Shown piece after piece: positions 52,844-61,712 of a stretch of 64,000 nucleotides of DNA. Numbering within the stretch: the stretch's first letter is position 1; every line of letters begins with the position of its first letter. The notes under the pieces are model-generated. The model saw only the letters and a list, made by a program, of their open reading frames with translations, was not told where the DNA came from and did no database searches. The translations under genes were made by a program, and so were the position numbers. Source of the DNA: Shimia thalassica (lineage in GTDB: Bacteria > Pseudomonadota > Alphaproteobacteria > Rhodobacterales > Rhodobacteraceae). The stretch covers positions 124,001 through 188,000 of the forward strand of contig NZ_CYTW01000002.1 in the NCBI RefSeq assembly GCF_001458215.1, in the 5' to 3' direction.

Positions 52844-53593
52844 TTAGTTACGCCGCACAAGCGTCGCGGGGCCATGGCGCGATCGCAGCTTGACGCCGAC
52901 GCTGCGCCAAATGCCGTCCTGCAACTGATAGGTCACTGATGCGGGCGACGTCGACATTTCGGCAAGTTCTTCGGCGGAATACCCGCCCAGCCGGTCATAG
53001 CTGCCCGAACAGGTGATTTTGTCACCGTCGGTGGTTTTCCTGGTCAGATGCAGCCGCGCCAATCGGGTTCCGTCAAATTGTTTTTCGTCCTGAGAACACT
53101 CTGGCGCATCTGGCTGGTCGCGCAATGTCAGCCACATGAGCGTCATCGGATCGATGGCGCCTTTGAGCATCGCATCTGAAATCGGAACCGCCGGATCCTG
53201 TTTGCCGCTGATTTCGTGGGGGATTCCATTTTTGAACGCCAAAGAGGTTTCGGAAACCCGCTTGCCCGTGTTGATATGCCCGTCATAGGTCGCTGGCACA
53301 TAGGACTGTCCCTCCAAGCGGCCCTTGGATGCGGCATCAAAGTGGATACTGGCCACGACGCCGACCAAACCGGTTGTCTGGAACTTGCCGACCCCCGAAA
53401 ACGCCCCGCCGCTTTCGGTCATGGTAACCCGCAATTCCCCGACCTTCAGACCAAAGGCATGCACAGACCAAAGCTGCTCTGCCGAAACGGGCGCGGCAAA
53501 AACGGTTGCGACTGCGGCGCATAGAAGCGCGCGGCAGGATTTTCCGCGCAGAAAAGGGATCGAGGCTGGACAAGCGCGCGTGCGACAAGGCAT
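52844..53593 (-). CDS. DUF3108 periplasmic protein
   Basis: A 249-residue protein with a Sec signal peptide (about 20-44, RALLCAAVATVFAAPVSAEQ) and a beta-rich DUF3108 domain (SVHAFGLKVGELRVTMTESG, then FDAASKGRLEGQS). DUF3108 proteins resemble lipid-binding or outer-membrane-related beta proteins; the function is unproven. The ATG at 53593 is the first reasonable start; the frame is open to 53671, inside the divergent gene region. It is followed by hrpB, 42 bases away. Confidence 0.78.
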   Translation of the reverse strand: MPCRTRACPASIPFLRGKSCRALLCAAVATVFAAPVSAEQLWSVHAFGLKVGELRVTMTESGGAFSGVGKFQTTGLVGVVASIHFDAASKGRLEGQSYVPATYDGHINTGKRVSETSLAFKNGIPHEISGKQDPAVPISDAMLKGAIDPMTLMWLTLRDQPDAPECSQDEKQFDGTRLARLHLTRKTTDGDKITCSGSYDRLGGYSAEELAEMSTSPASVTYQLQDGIWRSVGVKLRSRHGPATLVRRN

Positions 53594-53645
53594 GTAATCA
53601 CCCCAAAAGGGAGGCGCGTTCAGCGCCAGAGAGACAGGAACGGCC

Positions 53646-54623
53646 ATGGATATCGCACAGCTGCATGACAAGGTATTGAAGCAGGACCGCCGCGCGCTGG
53701 CAAGGGCGATTACGCTGGTCGAAAGCGGCCGCGCAGATCACCGTGCGCTTGCCAGTGAACTGCTCGAGCGGCTGCGCGGATCAGGGCGTCAGGCCTTGCG
53801 TATCGGTCTGTCAGGCACGCCGGGTGTGGGCAAATCGACCTTCATCGAAAGCTTTGGAATGACGCTGACGGCGAAGGGGCTCAAAGTCGCTGTTTTGGCG
53901 GTTGATCCTTCATCTGCGCGCTCCGGCGGTTCGATTTTGGGGGACAAAACCCGGATGGAGCGCCTCAGCCGTGATCCAAACGCCTTTATCCGCCCGTCTC
54001 CTAGCCAAACCCACCTTGGCGGTGTGGCCAGACGCACCCGCGAGGCCGTAGCCCTGTGCGAGGCGGCGGGTTTTGACGTTGTTCTGATCGAAACCGTTGG
54101 TGTCGGGCAGTCCGAAACTGTTGTGGCCGAGATGTCCGACCTGTTTTTGCTGTTGCTGGCGCCGGCGGGCGGGGACGAATTGCAGGGTGTGAAACGCGGC
54201 ATCATGGAGATTGCGGATATCATCCTTGTGAACAAGGCGGACGGTGATCTCAAAGCGGCTGCAATGCGCACCTGTGCGGACTATTCCGGTGCATTGCGCC
54301 TGCTGCGTAAACGCCCGCAAGATCCACAAGGGTTCCCCAAGGCCATGACCGTGTCCGCGTTGCAGGAAGACGGTCTTGAGACATCATGGGGCGAAATGCA
54401 GGCCCTGACAGACTGGCGTCGTGAGAATGGCCATTGGGACATGCGGCGCGCGGGACAGGCACGGTTTTGGTTCGAAGAAGAGGTGCGTCAGGGATTGTTG
54501 GCGCGTCTGCATCAATCCCCGGCACGCGAAGCCATGGAAAGCCTTGCGCGGGACGTTGAAAACGGATCGACCACGCCCGGAAAGGCCGCGCAACGGATGC
54601 TGGAAGAGTATCTGTCGCGATGA
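53646..54623 (+). CDS. meaB: MeaB-type GTPase, methylmalonyl-CoA mutase-associated
   Basis: A 325-residue G3E-family GTPase. Motifs are GTPGVGKSTF (P-loop), DPSSARSGGSILGDKTRM (switch region), ETVGVGQSE and NKADGDLKAAA (base specificity). MeaB protects and loads coenzyme B12 in methylmalonyl-CoA mutase and relatives. No mutase gene is adjacent, so the client lies elsewhere. It overlaps the next gene by four bases (ATGA). Confidence 0.92.
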   Translation: MDIAQLHDKVLKQDRRALARAITLVESGRADHRALASELLERLRGSGRQALRIGLSGTPGVGKSTFIESFGMTLTAKGLKVAVLAVDPSSARSGGSILGDKTRMERLSRDPNAFIRPSPSQTHLGGVARRTREAVALCEAAGFDVVLIETVGVGQSETVVAEMSDLFLLLLAPAGGDELQGVKRGIMEIADIILVNKADGDLKAAAMRTCADYSGALRLLRKRPQDPQGFPKAMTVSALQEDGLETSWGEMQALTDWRRENGHWDMRRAGQARFWFEEEVRQGLLARLHQSPAREAMESLARDVENGSTTPGKAAQRMLEEYLSR

Positions 54624-55417
54624 GCAGAACAGGGCAGCGCGTGTTTGACGGAGATCGGCTTCGGGCCACTTTGTTTAACGGCGATGCCCGCAAGGCGCTT
54701 GTGACGTTCCGCCAAAGGATCACGCCAGATGGCGCATTCAGCGATCCAAAACCGATAGCGCGGTTTGTGAATCAGGGCTATGCGCACCTGCATCTGCAAT
54801 CGCGCAAAAATGACTGGTACATCAATGATGAAACCGAGGCCTTCGAAGACCGGTTGCGAGACCTGACAGCGCCCTACAGGCGGGTTGTCGGTACGGGGTT
54901 TTCGATGGGGGGCTATGCGGCGTTGCGGTTTTCCAAGGCCTTGCGTTTGCAACATGCCTTGCTTGTGTCGCCGCAATTCTCGATTGCGCCCTCTCTGGTG
55001 CCTTGGGACAAACGGTATCGCGACAGTGCAGCGGGTTTTGACCCTGACCTGGGGGATGTGGCGCGCAGGTCCCGACGTGGATTGAAAGGGGTGATCCTGA
55101 TTGATCCGTTTCGCCCAATGGACCGACGGCATGCGGATCTGATTTGTGTGGCGTTTCCGAACATATCGGTCTGCAGCTTGGGCTGTGGTGGTCATCCGGC
55201 CACGCGTATTCTGGGCGAAACAGGTGGTTTCGGACGGGTCCAGGCGCAATTGCTGTCCGGACGCGTAGATGTCGACGCCATTCGCCAGTTTCACCGGTCT
55301 GGACGGCGGACCTCTGCGATTTACTGGCGTCACCTTGCCGAAAACGCGCAAAAGCGCGGGCATCTTGATTTGGCAAACGAGGCGTGCGCGCGCCACGCAG
55401 CTTTGTCTGGTGACTAA
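54620..55417 (+). CDS. alpha/beta-hydrolase-like protein coupled to meaB
   Basis: A 265-residue protein. The GTGFSMGGYAALRF segment (about residues 93-106) is a nucleophile elbow of the GxSxG type, and CGGHPATRILGE could supply the His, so an alpha/beta-hydrolase fold is likely. The middle contains many Arg. No signal peptide. The start ATG overlaps the meaB stop. The substrate is unknown, and a direct link with MeaB is inferred only from coupling. Confidence 0.68.
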   Translation: MSRTGQRVFDGDRLRATLFNGDARKALVTFRQRITPDGAFSDPKPIARFVNQGYAHLHLQSRKNDWYINDETEAFEDRLRDLTAPYRRVVGTGFSMGGYAALRFSKALRLQHALLVSPQFSIAPSLVPWDKRYRDSAAGFDPDLGDVARRSRRGLKGVILIDPFRPMDRRHADLICVAFPNISVCSLGCGGHPATRILGETGGFGRVQAQLLSGRVDVDAIRQFHRSGRRTSAIYWRHLAENAQKRGHLDLANEACARHAALSGD

Positions 55418-55556
55418 GCCAAGCCCGCCAAAACATCTCGACGCCGTTCATTTGCGTAAACACCAGAATTCAGGGGCCGGAACCGGCGTGATGCTGGACC
55501 TTTGCGTCACTTCGGGATAAATCAGCGGTGTCCAAGGATTCCTTTACCTGAATCAC

Positions 55557-55585
55557 TTGACGCCCCTGAATATTCGGCCTAATGA
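55557..55585 (+). promoter_or_regulatory. sigma-70 promoter of rpmB
   Basis: TTGACG, exactly 17 bp, then TAATGA, placing transcription start about 85 bases before the rpmB ATG. The leader contains the hairpin ACGGGG/CCCCGT at about 55634-55652, close to the ribosome site AACGAGG. Confidence 0.7.
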
Positions 55586-55676
55586 CGCCGAACGAAATTC
55601 CGGGCGCGGCCTTGGCAGCGCCCATTTGCTTTGACGGGGTCAACTTCCCCGTGGACCGAAAAACGAGGATGTACCC

Positions 55677-55967
55677 ATGTCGCGCCGTTGCGAACTGACC
55701 GGAAAAGGCCCGATGACTGGCAACAATGTCAGCCACGCCAAAAACAGAACCCGCCGTCGTTTTCTGCCCAACCTGAACGACGTGACTCTTCAGTCAGAAG
55801 TTCTGGGTCGTGGTGTTAAACTGCGCATTTCAGCTGCAGCCCTGCGCACAGTAGATCACCGTGGTGGTCTGGACGCATTCATGGCGAAAGCGAAAGACAC
55901 AGAACTCTCAGACAACGCTCTGAAGGTCAAAAAAGAGATTGCAAAGGCCCAGGCCGCAGCCGCCTGA
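55677..55967 (+). CDS. rpmB: 50S ribosomal protein L28
   Basis: A 96-residue ribosomal protein with the family start [31 protein letters not shown] and the basic core. It is preceded by a good promoter and followed by a terminator, so it forms its own transcription unit. It has one Cys, so not the four-Cys zinc form. Confidence 0.97.
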   Translation: MSRRCELTGKGPMTGNNVSHAKNRTRRRFLPNLNDVTLQSEVLGRGVKLRISAAALRTVDHRGGLDAFMAKAKDTELSDNALKVKKEIAKAQAAAA

Positions 55968-55996
55968 ACCTTTTGACGATCGGACAGTGATTATGG

Positions 55997-56025
55997 CCCC
56001 GCCTGAGATTTCAGGCGGGGTTATT
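55997..56025 (+). terminator. terminator of rpmB
   Basis: CCCCGCCTGA / TCAGGCGGGG perfect 10-bp stem, loop GATT, then TTATT. It begins 29 bases after the stop. Confidence 0.88.
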
Positions 56026-56168
56026 CCTTTTGCATCGCCACGCCAACAGCCCACCTAGGGTTGGCACCCGGCGAGGGGGGGTGCCTTTGGACAAAACGCA
56101 CGCGCGGACGGGTGGGTAAGGCGTTTTGTCGCTATACATTCCTGCGTTGGAAGCTTTAGATACAGCCC

Positions 56169-56516
56169 ATGGTCAGGTTGCGTCTACATATCGCGAGTCT
56201 GTTGGTTGCTGTGCTTGTTTTGACAGGACACAGCATGGCGATTGCGCGTGGAATGCCCACTGCGTCCGGCTTCATGGAGCTTTGCACCGGTACTGGACCG
56301 GTGATGATGCCCGTGGATGCCGAGGGCAATCCGACCGGACCTTCCCATATCTGTCCAGAGTTCAGCCTGTCGTTGATGGAGGCGCTGTCGCCCGTCCCTG
56401 TGGTGGCTCTTCCGCTTGATAGCCGCGGACAGAAGATTGGACATGCCTATGAGGTTTCGCTTCGGGTGATTCGACCGATTGAAGCTTCGGCGCGCGCTCC
56501 CCCTTTTGTTGTCTGA
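56169..56516 (+). CDS. DUF2946-like small secreted protein
   Basis: A 115-residue protein with an N-terminal signal/anchor (about 4-27, LHIASLLVAVLVLTGHSMAI). It has the segment GFMELCTGTGPVMMPVDAEG and HICPEF, with two cysteines and Met/His, similar to DUF2946 proteins found with copper genes. The upstream in-frame base is an ATG with TAGATACAGCCC only, a weak ribosome site. It is followed after 67 bases by the PCu(A)C chaperone, suggesting copper handling. Confidence 0.6.
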   Translation: MVRLRLHIASLLVAVLVLTGHSMAIARGMPTASGFMELCTGTGPVMMPVDAEGNPTGPSHICPEFSLSLMEALSPVPVVALPLDSRGQKIGHAYEVSLRVIRPIEASARAPPFVV

Positions 56517-56583
56517 GGCCTTTGGCCGTTCTTCAAAAAGCCCAAAACAAATCAATCAGACTATACGAAACGGGAGAGACCTG

Positions 56584-57075
56584 ATGTCTTTCAAATCCAT
56601 TACTTTGGCCACCGTGGCCGCGATCGCCCTTGCTGCCCCTGCTTTTGCTGAAAGCATGATCAAGGTTGACGACCCATATGCCCGCGTATCGGCCAAAATG
56701 TCGAAATCCGGCGCTGCTTTCATGGTTATTGAAAACCACGGCGACGCAGCAGATCAGCTGATTGATGCGCGTTCGGACGTCGCCAAAAAGGTCGAGTTGC
56801 ACACCCACAGTGAAAATGCCGACGGCGTTATGCAAATGCTGCACGTTCCCGAAGGATTTACCATTCCCGCGCATGGCAACCACATGCTCATGCGGGGCGG
56901 GGACCATGTTATGTTCATGGGTCTTAACCAGCAACTCGAACACGGTGATGTCGTCACTGTGACCCTGGTGTTTGAGAAAGCCGGCGAGATGACCGTCGAG
57001 ATTCCGGTTGATCTGGAACGCAAGCCCATGCACGGCGGTGGTCACATGAACCACGGCACCATGAAGAAAAACTAA
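56584..57075 (+). CDS. periplasmic copper chaperone PCu(A)C
   Basis: A 163-residue protein with a Sec signal peptide (1-22, cleavage after APAFA) and the PCu(A)C fold. The copper-binding Met/His residues are in ELHTHSENADGVMQM and HGNHMLMRGGDHVMFMGL. The C terminus is His/Met-rich (HGGGHMNHGTMKKN). PCu(A)C delivers Cu(I) to the CuA/CuB centres of cytochrome oxidase. GGGAGAG precedes the ATG. Confidence 0.88.
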   Translation: MSFKSITLATVAAIALAAPAFAESMIKVDDPYARVSAKMSKSGAAFMVIENHGDAADQLIDARSDVAKKVELHTHSENADGVMQMLHVPEGFTIPAHGNHMLMRGGDHVMFMGLNQQLEHGDVVTVTLVFEKAGEMTVEIPVDLERKPMHGGGHMNHGTMKKN

Positions 57076-57124
57076 ATCGCAGCCAGAGCCTTTTGCTGCT
57101 CTGCTGAAGATCTTGTTGAACATA

Positions 57125-57150
57125 AAAGGCCGCGATTGCGCGGCCTTTTT
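57125..57150. terminator. terminator between the PCu(A)C gene and the sirtuin gene
   Basis: AAAGGCCGCG / CGCGGCCTTT perfect 10-bp stem, loop ATTG, then TT. It can serve both convergent genes. Confidence 0.85.
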
Positions 57151-57168
57151 CCGTGGATGGTGGGGGCG

Positions 57169-57867
57169 CTAGCGCGAGAGTTCCTGAGCCACCCACTGCG
57201 GAACGATTTGCGTGGCCGGACCAAAGCAGGTTTCGGCGAAATCGGACACTCGTGACGACGGCGCAAGGTTCAACTCGATAGTGTGTGCGCCACCACGGTC
57301 TGCCTCTTGGACAAAAGCGGCGGCGGGATAGACCTCGCCAGAGGTGCCGATTGCCACAAAGGAATCCGCACTGGCAAGGTGTCCCCAGATTTCATCCATA
57401 TAGTAGGGCATTTCACCAAACCAGACGATGTCCGGCCGAGTCGTCGCGCGCCCGCACTGGGGGCAGGCATCGGTTTTATGCATCACCAGCGGCGCGGGCC
57501 AGCGGCTGTCGCAGCTTGCGCATAAGGCACCGTTCAGGGCACCGTGCATGTGAAGAACATTTGTTGAGCCAGCTATTTCATGCAAACCATCAACGTTCTG
57601 GGTAACAATCAGAACTTCTCCGGGGTGGTCCCGTTCCAGCTTTGCCAAAGCATCATGTGCGGCGTTCGGTTTGGCCTCGGCTGACTGGGCGCGTCTTGCG
57701 TTATAGAAGGCGTGCACAAGATCGGGATCGCGGTGAAATCCTTCGGGGGTCGCGACATCCTCGATCCGGTGCTGCGCCCAAAGCCCGTCTTCGTCGCGAA
57801 ACGTCCCAAGTCCGCTTTCTGCGGAAATGCCTGCGCCGGTCAGGATCACAATCTTGTCGTTGCTCAT
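57169..57867 (-). CDS. cobB: NAD-dependent protein deacylase, sirtuin (CobB type)
   Basis: A 232-residue Sir2 enzyme. It has GAGISAESGLGTFRDEDGLW, TQNVDGLHEIAG, the catalytic His in LHMHGAL, and the zinc cysteines CASC and CPQC. FYNARR carries the Tyr-x-x-Arg pair of class III sirtuins, which act on succinyl- and other acyl-lysines as well as acetyl-lysine. The ATG at 57867 (MSNDKIVILTGAG) has AAGGACG upstream; a longer open reading is unsupported. Confidence 0.9.
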   Translation of the reverse strand: MSNDKIVILTGAGISAESGLGTFRDEDGLWAQHRIEDVATPEGFHRDPDLVHAFYNARRAQSAEAKPNAAHDALAKLERDHPGEVLIVTQNVDGLHEIAGSTNVLHMHGALNGALCASCDSRWPAPLVMHKTDACPQCGRATTRPDIVWFGEMPYYMDEIWGHLASADSFVAIGTSGEVYPAAAFVQEADRGGAHTIELNLAPSSRVSDFAETCFGPATQIVPQWVAQELSR

Positions 57868-57986
57868 CGAAACGTCCTTGCCTTTGGAAATGTGTCCCTC
57901 GCACCATGGCAACCCCTGTGGAAAGCAACAAGAGGGAGTTGACCTTGGCCGCATGATTGGGAACACCAGAGGGGAAGGAGATTCAG

Positions 57987-58682
57987 ATGAGCAAATGGAT
58001 TGTCGCCGAACGCCATAAGGGAGGCGTTTCAATGTGGGAGATGCCCTCTCGTCAGGAAATCTCGGGGGCCGAGGGCCCCATTGTCATGGTCGGAGGCGGC
58101 GCCGCACCGCGCAGCCTGCCGTGCACGGCCATTCCGGATCGCCTTGTTTCGGGCGAGGGCGGAGGATGGCTGTTTCCACCACTGGCATGGGACGGTCAGG
58201 TGAGTGATGGGGCAGAGGCCCGCGTCGCGGGATTTGTGGCTGCCAACCCGAATTGGGATGGCGTGATTTGTGTCATGGGCGCAAGCACGGCCTGGGTCCA
58301 TGTGAGCGCGGGTGAAGTCATCAGCTTTCAGCGGTTTGTCACAGCCCAGTTGGCTGCAGCTCTGGATGTGTCCGACGATTGGGACGAAGATCGGCTTCGG
58401 GCTGCTTTGGACGAGGTTATGACGCGTCCAGAACGGCTTGCGGCTTATCTCGCGCGGGCAGGGGACGCGGGCACGCTCTGGGGGGCATTGCTTGGGGCTG
58501 AACTGGCTGCGGCGCGCCCCTACTGGTTGGGACAGCAGGTGTTGCTTGTCGGTGCAGGGCGGAGCGCTGATGCGCTGGCTCTGGGATTGTCGGGACAGGG
58601 GGTGCCTGTTGAACGGGCCGATGATACCGATATGCTTTTGGCGGGTGTTGCCGCCGCCGTTTCCGTGCACGGAGGACTGTGA
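57987..58682 (+). CDS. degenerate 2-dehydro-3-deoxygalactonokinase-like protein
   Basis: A 231-residue protein resembling the later part of DgoK: VICVMGASTAWVHVSAGEVI followed by SFQRFVTAQLAAAL, and LLGAELAAARPYW. DgoK is normally about 300 residues; here the N-terminal kinase phosphate loop (DWGTT-like) is missing or degenerate, the N terminus reading MSKWIVAERHKGGVSMWEM. GGAAGGAG precedes the ATG. Catalytic activity is doubtful. The stop overlaps the phosphatase start by one base, so they are coupled. DgoK family membership is a motif-based judgement. Confidence 0.65.
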   Translation: MSKWIVAERHKGGVSMWEMPSRQEISGAEGPIVMVGGGAAPRSLPCTAIPDRLVSGEGGGWLFPPLAWDGQVSDGAEARVAGFVAANPNWDGVICVMGASTAWVHVSAGEVISFQRFVTAQLAAALDVSDDWDEDRLRAALDEVMTRPERLAAYLARAGDAGTLWGALLGAELAAARPYWLGQQVLLVGAGRSADALALGLSGQGVPVERADDTDMLLAGVAAAVSVHGGL

Positions 58683-59116
58683 TGAAGGTTCTGTTTGTCT
58701 GTCTTGGAAATATTTGCCGCTCTCCTGCGGCAGAAGGCGTTTTTCGGGATCTTGCACCTGAGGTCGAAACTGACAGTGCGGGAACAAGTGGTTGGCACGT
58801 AGGCGAGCCGCCTTATGGGCCCATGCAACAGGCCGCGCGCGCCCGTGGATATGATTTTTCCGACATGCGCTCGCGCCAGTTTGAAGCCGCCGATTTCGGG
58901 CGTTTCGATCTGACTGTGGGAATGGATGCGTCAAACATCGAGAACATGGAACGTTTGCGCCCCAACGGCAATGAAACGCCCTTGCGGTTGTTCACGGATT
59001 TTGCACCGGACAGTGGTGCGAACGAGGTGCCCGATCCGTATTATACGCGTGACTTTGACGGCGCACTGGATCTGGTTGAAGAGTGCGCACGCGGGTTGGT
59101 CGGGCACCTCGGATAG
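58682..59116 (+). CDS. low molecular weight protein-tyrosine phosphatase
   Basis: A 144-residue LMW-PTP. The P-loop is VCLGNICRSPAAEG (Cys-x5-Arg), and the general-acid DPYYTRDF motif is near the C terminus. The ATG at 58682 overlaps the DgoK-like stop (TGATG). LMW-PTPs dephosphorylate tyrosine kinases of exopolysaccharide export or arsenate; neither is adjacent, so the substrate is open. Confidence 0.88.
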   Translation: MKVLFVCLGNICRSPAAEGVFRDLAPEVETDSAGTSGWHVGEPPYGPMQQAARARGYDFSDMRSRQFEAADFGRFDLTVGMDASNIENMERLRPNGNETPLRLFTDFAPDSGANEVPDPYYTRDFDGALDLVEECARGLVGHLG

Positions 59117-59122
59117 TCAGGA

Positions 59123-61525
59123 TCAGCTGCGCGGCAACTCCATCTTCGGATCATAGCGGGCAGGCGACACCACTTCGGCGGCAACAGCTGTCCCCAGAAT
59201 ATCAATCGTTACCGCGCTGTGGCCTTCATCAAGGAACCCCATTGCAAGGTTTTCGTTCACGCGGTGCCCCCAGTCCGCCGAGGTCACGGTGCCGATGATT
59301 TTGCCGTTGGCGCGAATGGAGGCGCCGGGCTGAGCAGGGGCAATGTCACTTGCAACTTTGAGCGTGGCAAAGGTCTTGCCCGACGGGGCGTCCAGTCGTT
59401 TTTGCAAAGCTTCTTTGCCGATAAAGTTGGCTTTTTCCATTTTCACAAAGCGGGACAAATCGGATTCAAACGGGTCAAATTCGGTGATCAGGTCTGCTTT
59501 CCAGTGACGATATCCTTTTTCAAGACGCATGGATTCAACCGCACGTGCCCCGAACAAGGTCATGCCATGGTCGGCGCCAGCCGCACGCAGGGCAGTCCAG
59601 GCCGCAAACAGCGAGGCGTTCGGCACATGGATTTCATAGGCCAGTTCTCCGGAGAAGCTGACACTCATCACAACCGCCGGAGCGATCCCGATAGAAGCCT
59701 TGCGCACCGAGAGCCACGGGAAGGCCGCGGCCGACCAGTCACCGCGCGCCGCTTTGGACAGGACATCGCGTGATTTGGGACCGGCGATCACAATGATCGT
59801 CATGTCATTGGTCAGGCTTTTTACCGTGATGCCTTCGGGTGCATGCGCGGTGAGCCAATCCATATCATGAAATTCCGAGGCCGCAGCAGAGCCGTACCAG
59901 ATGCGGCCATCGGGCAGATTGGCAATGGTGGCCTCGGCTTTGATCAACCCGTGATGGTTCAGCATATAGCCAAGCCCGATCCGGCCCGCCTTGCGGGTGA
60001 CGTTGCCGCAAAACATCGTGTCGAGCCAATCCTGCGCGCCGTCACCCGAAATTTCAAACCGGTTAAACCCGTTGACCTCGGTGATCCCGACACCGGATTG
60101 CAGCGATTTGACCTCTGCCGCGACCACATCAAAGACTTCGGTAAACCGGTATCCGTGTGTTTCGGTGAAATCCGGAGAGGGTTTGAAATAGTCGGCGCGT
60201 TCCCATCCGTTGACCGGTGTGAATTCCGCGCCTTCGGCCTGCAGGATTGGCGTGAGTGGTGTTGTTTTGGCAAACCGTCCGGCAGGCCGGTGTTCGTGCG
60301 GGAAATGAAATCGGAATTCGTTCTGGTAGTCTTCGATTGCTTTCAGTGCGGTCAATTCAACATTGGCGTGGCCGGTAAAGCGACGCGGATCAATGCACCA
60401 GGTGTCGTAACACGCTTCGCCATGCACAATTTGTTGGGCGAGCATCCAGCCATGTCCACCGCCTTCGCCCAGACCCGCACGCAAACCGATGATACAAAAG
60501 GCGTTCCGCTTGCCGGGAATGGGACCCACCAACGGGGCGCCATCAATGGTATAGGTGATGGGTCCGTTAACAATCGCACGGATGCCGGTTTCCTGAAGTG
60601 CAGGCATGCGGGCAAAGGCGCCCTCGAGAACATCCATCACACGGTCAAGATCATCCGGACACAGAGCATTCACAAAGTTCGGATCAATCCCGTCCATGCC
60701 CCATGTTTTACAGTCCTGTTCGTAAAATCCGACCAGCAGGCCGTTCTTTTCCTGACGGCTGTAATAATCGCTGATCGGGCACCGCAAGAGCGGCATCCGG
60801 TGGCCCGCTTCTTTTATCGCGGGGATATCTTCCGTCAGAAAATACTGGTGCTCCATTGAGGCAACAGGATGCTCGACCCCCATCATGGCGCCAACTTCGT
60901 TTACCCGATAGCCACAGGCGTTGACGACGATTTCACAATCGATATCGCCGTGTTCGGTATGCACGGTCCAGCTGTCATCTTTATGCTGCGTCAGACCCGT
61001 TACCGGCGTGTTGCGATACACCTCGGCACCGGCCTTTCTGGCATGAAAGGCAAGCGCCTGGCACAATTGCGCAGGGTCGATGTCCCCGTCGTGCGGGTCC
61101 CACAACCCGCCAACAAGGTTATCGGTCGAAATCAGCGGGTGCCGGCGGGCGCATTCTTCGGCATCAATCACTTCGAATTCGACCCCCATGCCTTGCGCTT
61201 GGGACACGAAATGACGGTAGCCGTCCATCTGGGCTTCGGTATTGGCCAACCGGATGCCCCCGTCCCCATAGTGATATCCGACAGGGTATTCGGTGTTGGC
61301 AGCCAGTTCCCGATACAGGTTGATGGAGTGGGTTTTTAAACCCACCATCGTTTGGTTCATGCCAAAGTTTGTCACCTGAGCCGCCGAATGCCATGTTGTA
61401 CCACTGGTCAGTTCATTGCGTTCAACAAGGACGACATCGCTCCAGCCTTCTTTGGTCAAATGATAGAGAGTCGAGCAACCAGCAATGCCGCCGCCAATGA
61501 CAACTACGCGTGCAGTCGATTTCAT
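59123..61525 (-). CDS. FAD/GcvT oxidoreductase, dimethylglycine dehydrogenase-like
   Basis: An 800-residue two-part enzyme. The N-terminal half is a DAO-type FAD domain (VVVIGGGIAGCSTLYHLTKEG) with LTSGTTWHSAAQV, whose His matches the covalent-FAD residue of dimethylglycine and sarcosine dehydrogenases. The C-terminal half (about 430-800) is a GcvT/aminomethyltransferase fold that binds tetrahydrofolate. Such enzymes demethylate N-methyl amino acids and transfer the methyl to THF. The ATG at 61525 has AAAGGGAAA upstream. It is divergent from an MttB gene. The exact substrate is inferred. Confidence 0.85.
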   Translation of the reverse strand: MKSTARVVVIGGGIAGCSTLYHLTKEGWSDVVLVERNELTSGTTWHSAAQVTNFGMNQTMVGLKTHSINLYRELAANTEYPVGYHYGDGGIRLANTEAQMDGYRHFVSQAQGMGVEFEVIDAEECARRHPLISTDNLVGGLWDPHDGDIDPAQLCQALAFHARKAGAEVYRNTPVTGLTQHKDDSWTVHTEHGDIDCEIVVNACGYRVNEVGAMMGVEHPVASMEHQYFLTEDIPAIKEAGHRMPLLRCPISDYYSRQEKNGLLVGFYEQDCKTWGMDGIDPNFVNALCPDDLDRVMDVLEGAFARMPALQETGIRAIVNGPITYTIDGAPLVGPIPGKRNAFCIIGLRAGLGEGGGHGWMLAQQIVHGEACYDTWCIDPRRFTGHANVELTALKAIEDYQNEFRFHFPHEHRPAGRFAKTTPLTPILQAEGAEFTPVNGWERADYFKPSPDFTETHGYRFTEVFDVVAAEVKSLQSGVGITEVNGFNRFEISGDGAQDWLDTMFCGNVTRKAGRIGLGYMLNHHGLIKAEATIANLPDGRIWYGSAAASEFHDMDWLTAHAPEGITVKSLTNDMTIIVIAGPKSRDVLSKAARGDWSAAAFPWLSVRKASIGIAPAVVMSVSFSGELAYEIHVPNASLFAAWTALRAAGADHGMTLFGARAVESMRLEKGYRHWKADLITEFDPFESDLSRFVKMEKANFIGKEALQKRLDAPSGKTFATLKVASDIAPAQPGASIRANGKIIGTVTSADWGHRVNENLAMGFLDEGHSAVTIDILGTAVAAEVVSPARYDPKMELPRS

Positions 61526-61712
61526 GGGGTTTCCCTTTTCGTGAATCTGTTGATGCAAGGATTGGCAATAACAAGTTGTTTGCACAATCATGACCGTCAC
61601 AGTTTAAGAAAATTGAAATCTGAGAATTTTTGAAACTGAAACTGAAATTCTCTGCTTGCGCCGATGGGGGGCAAGCCTTGATCTGGTGGGGAAACCTCAA
61701 AGGCGGACCCGC

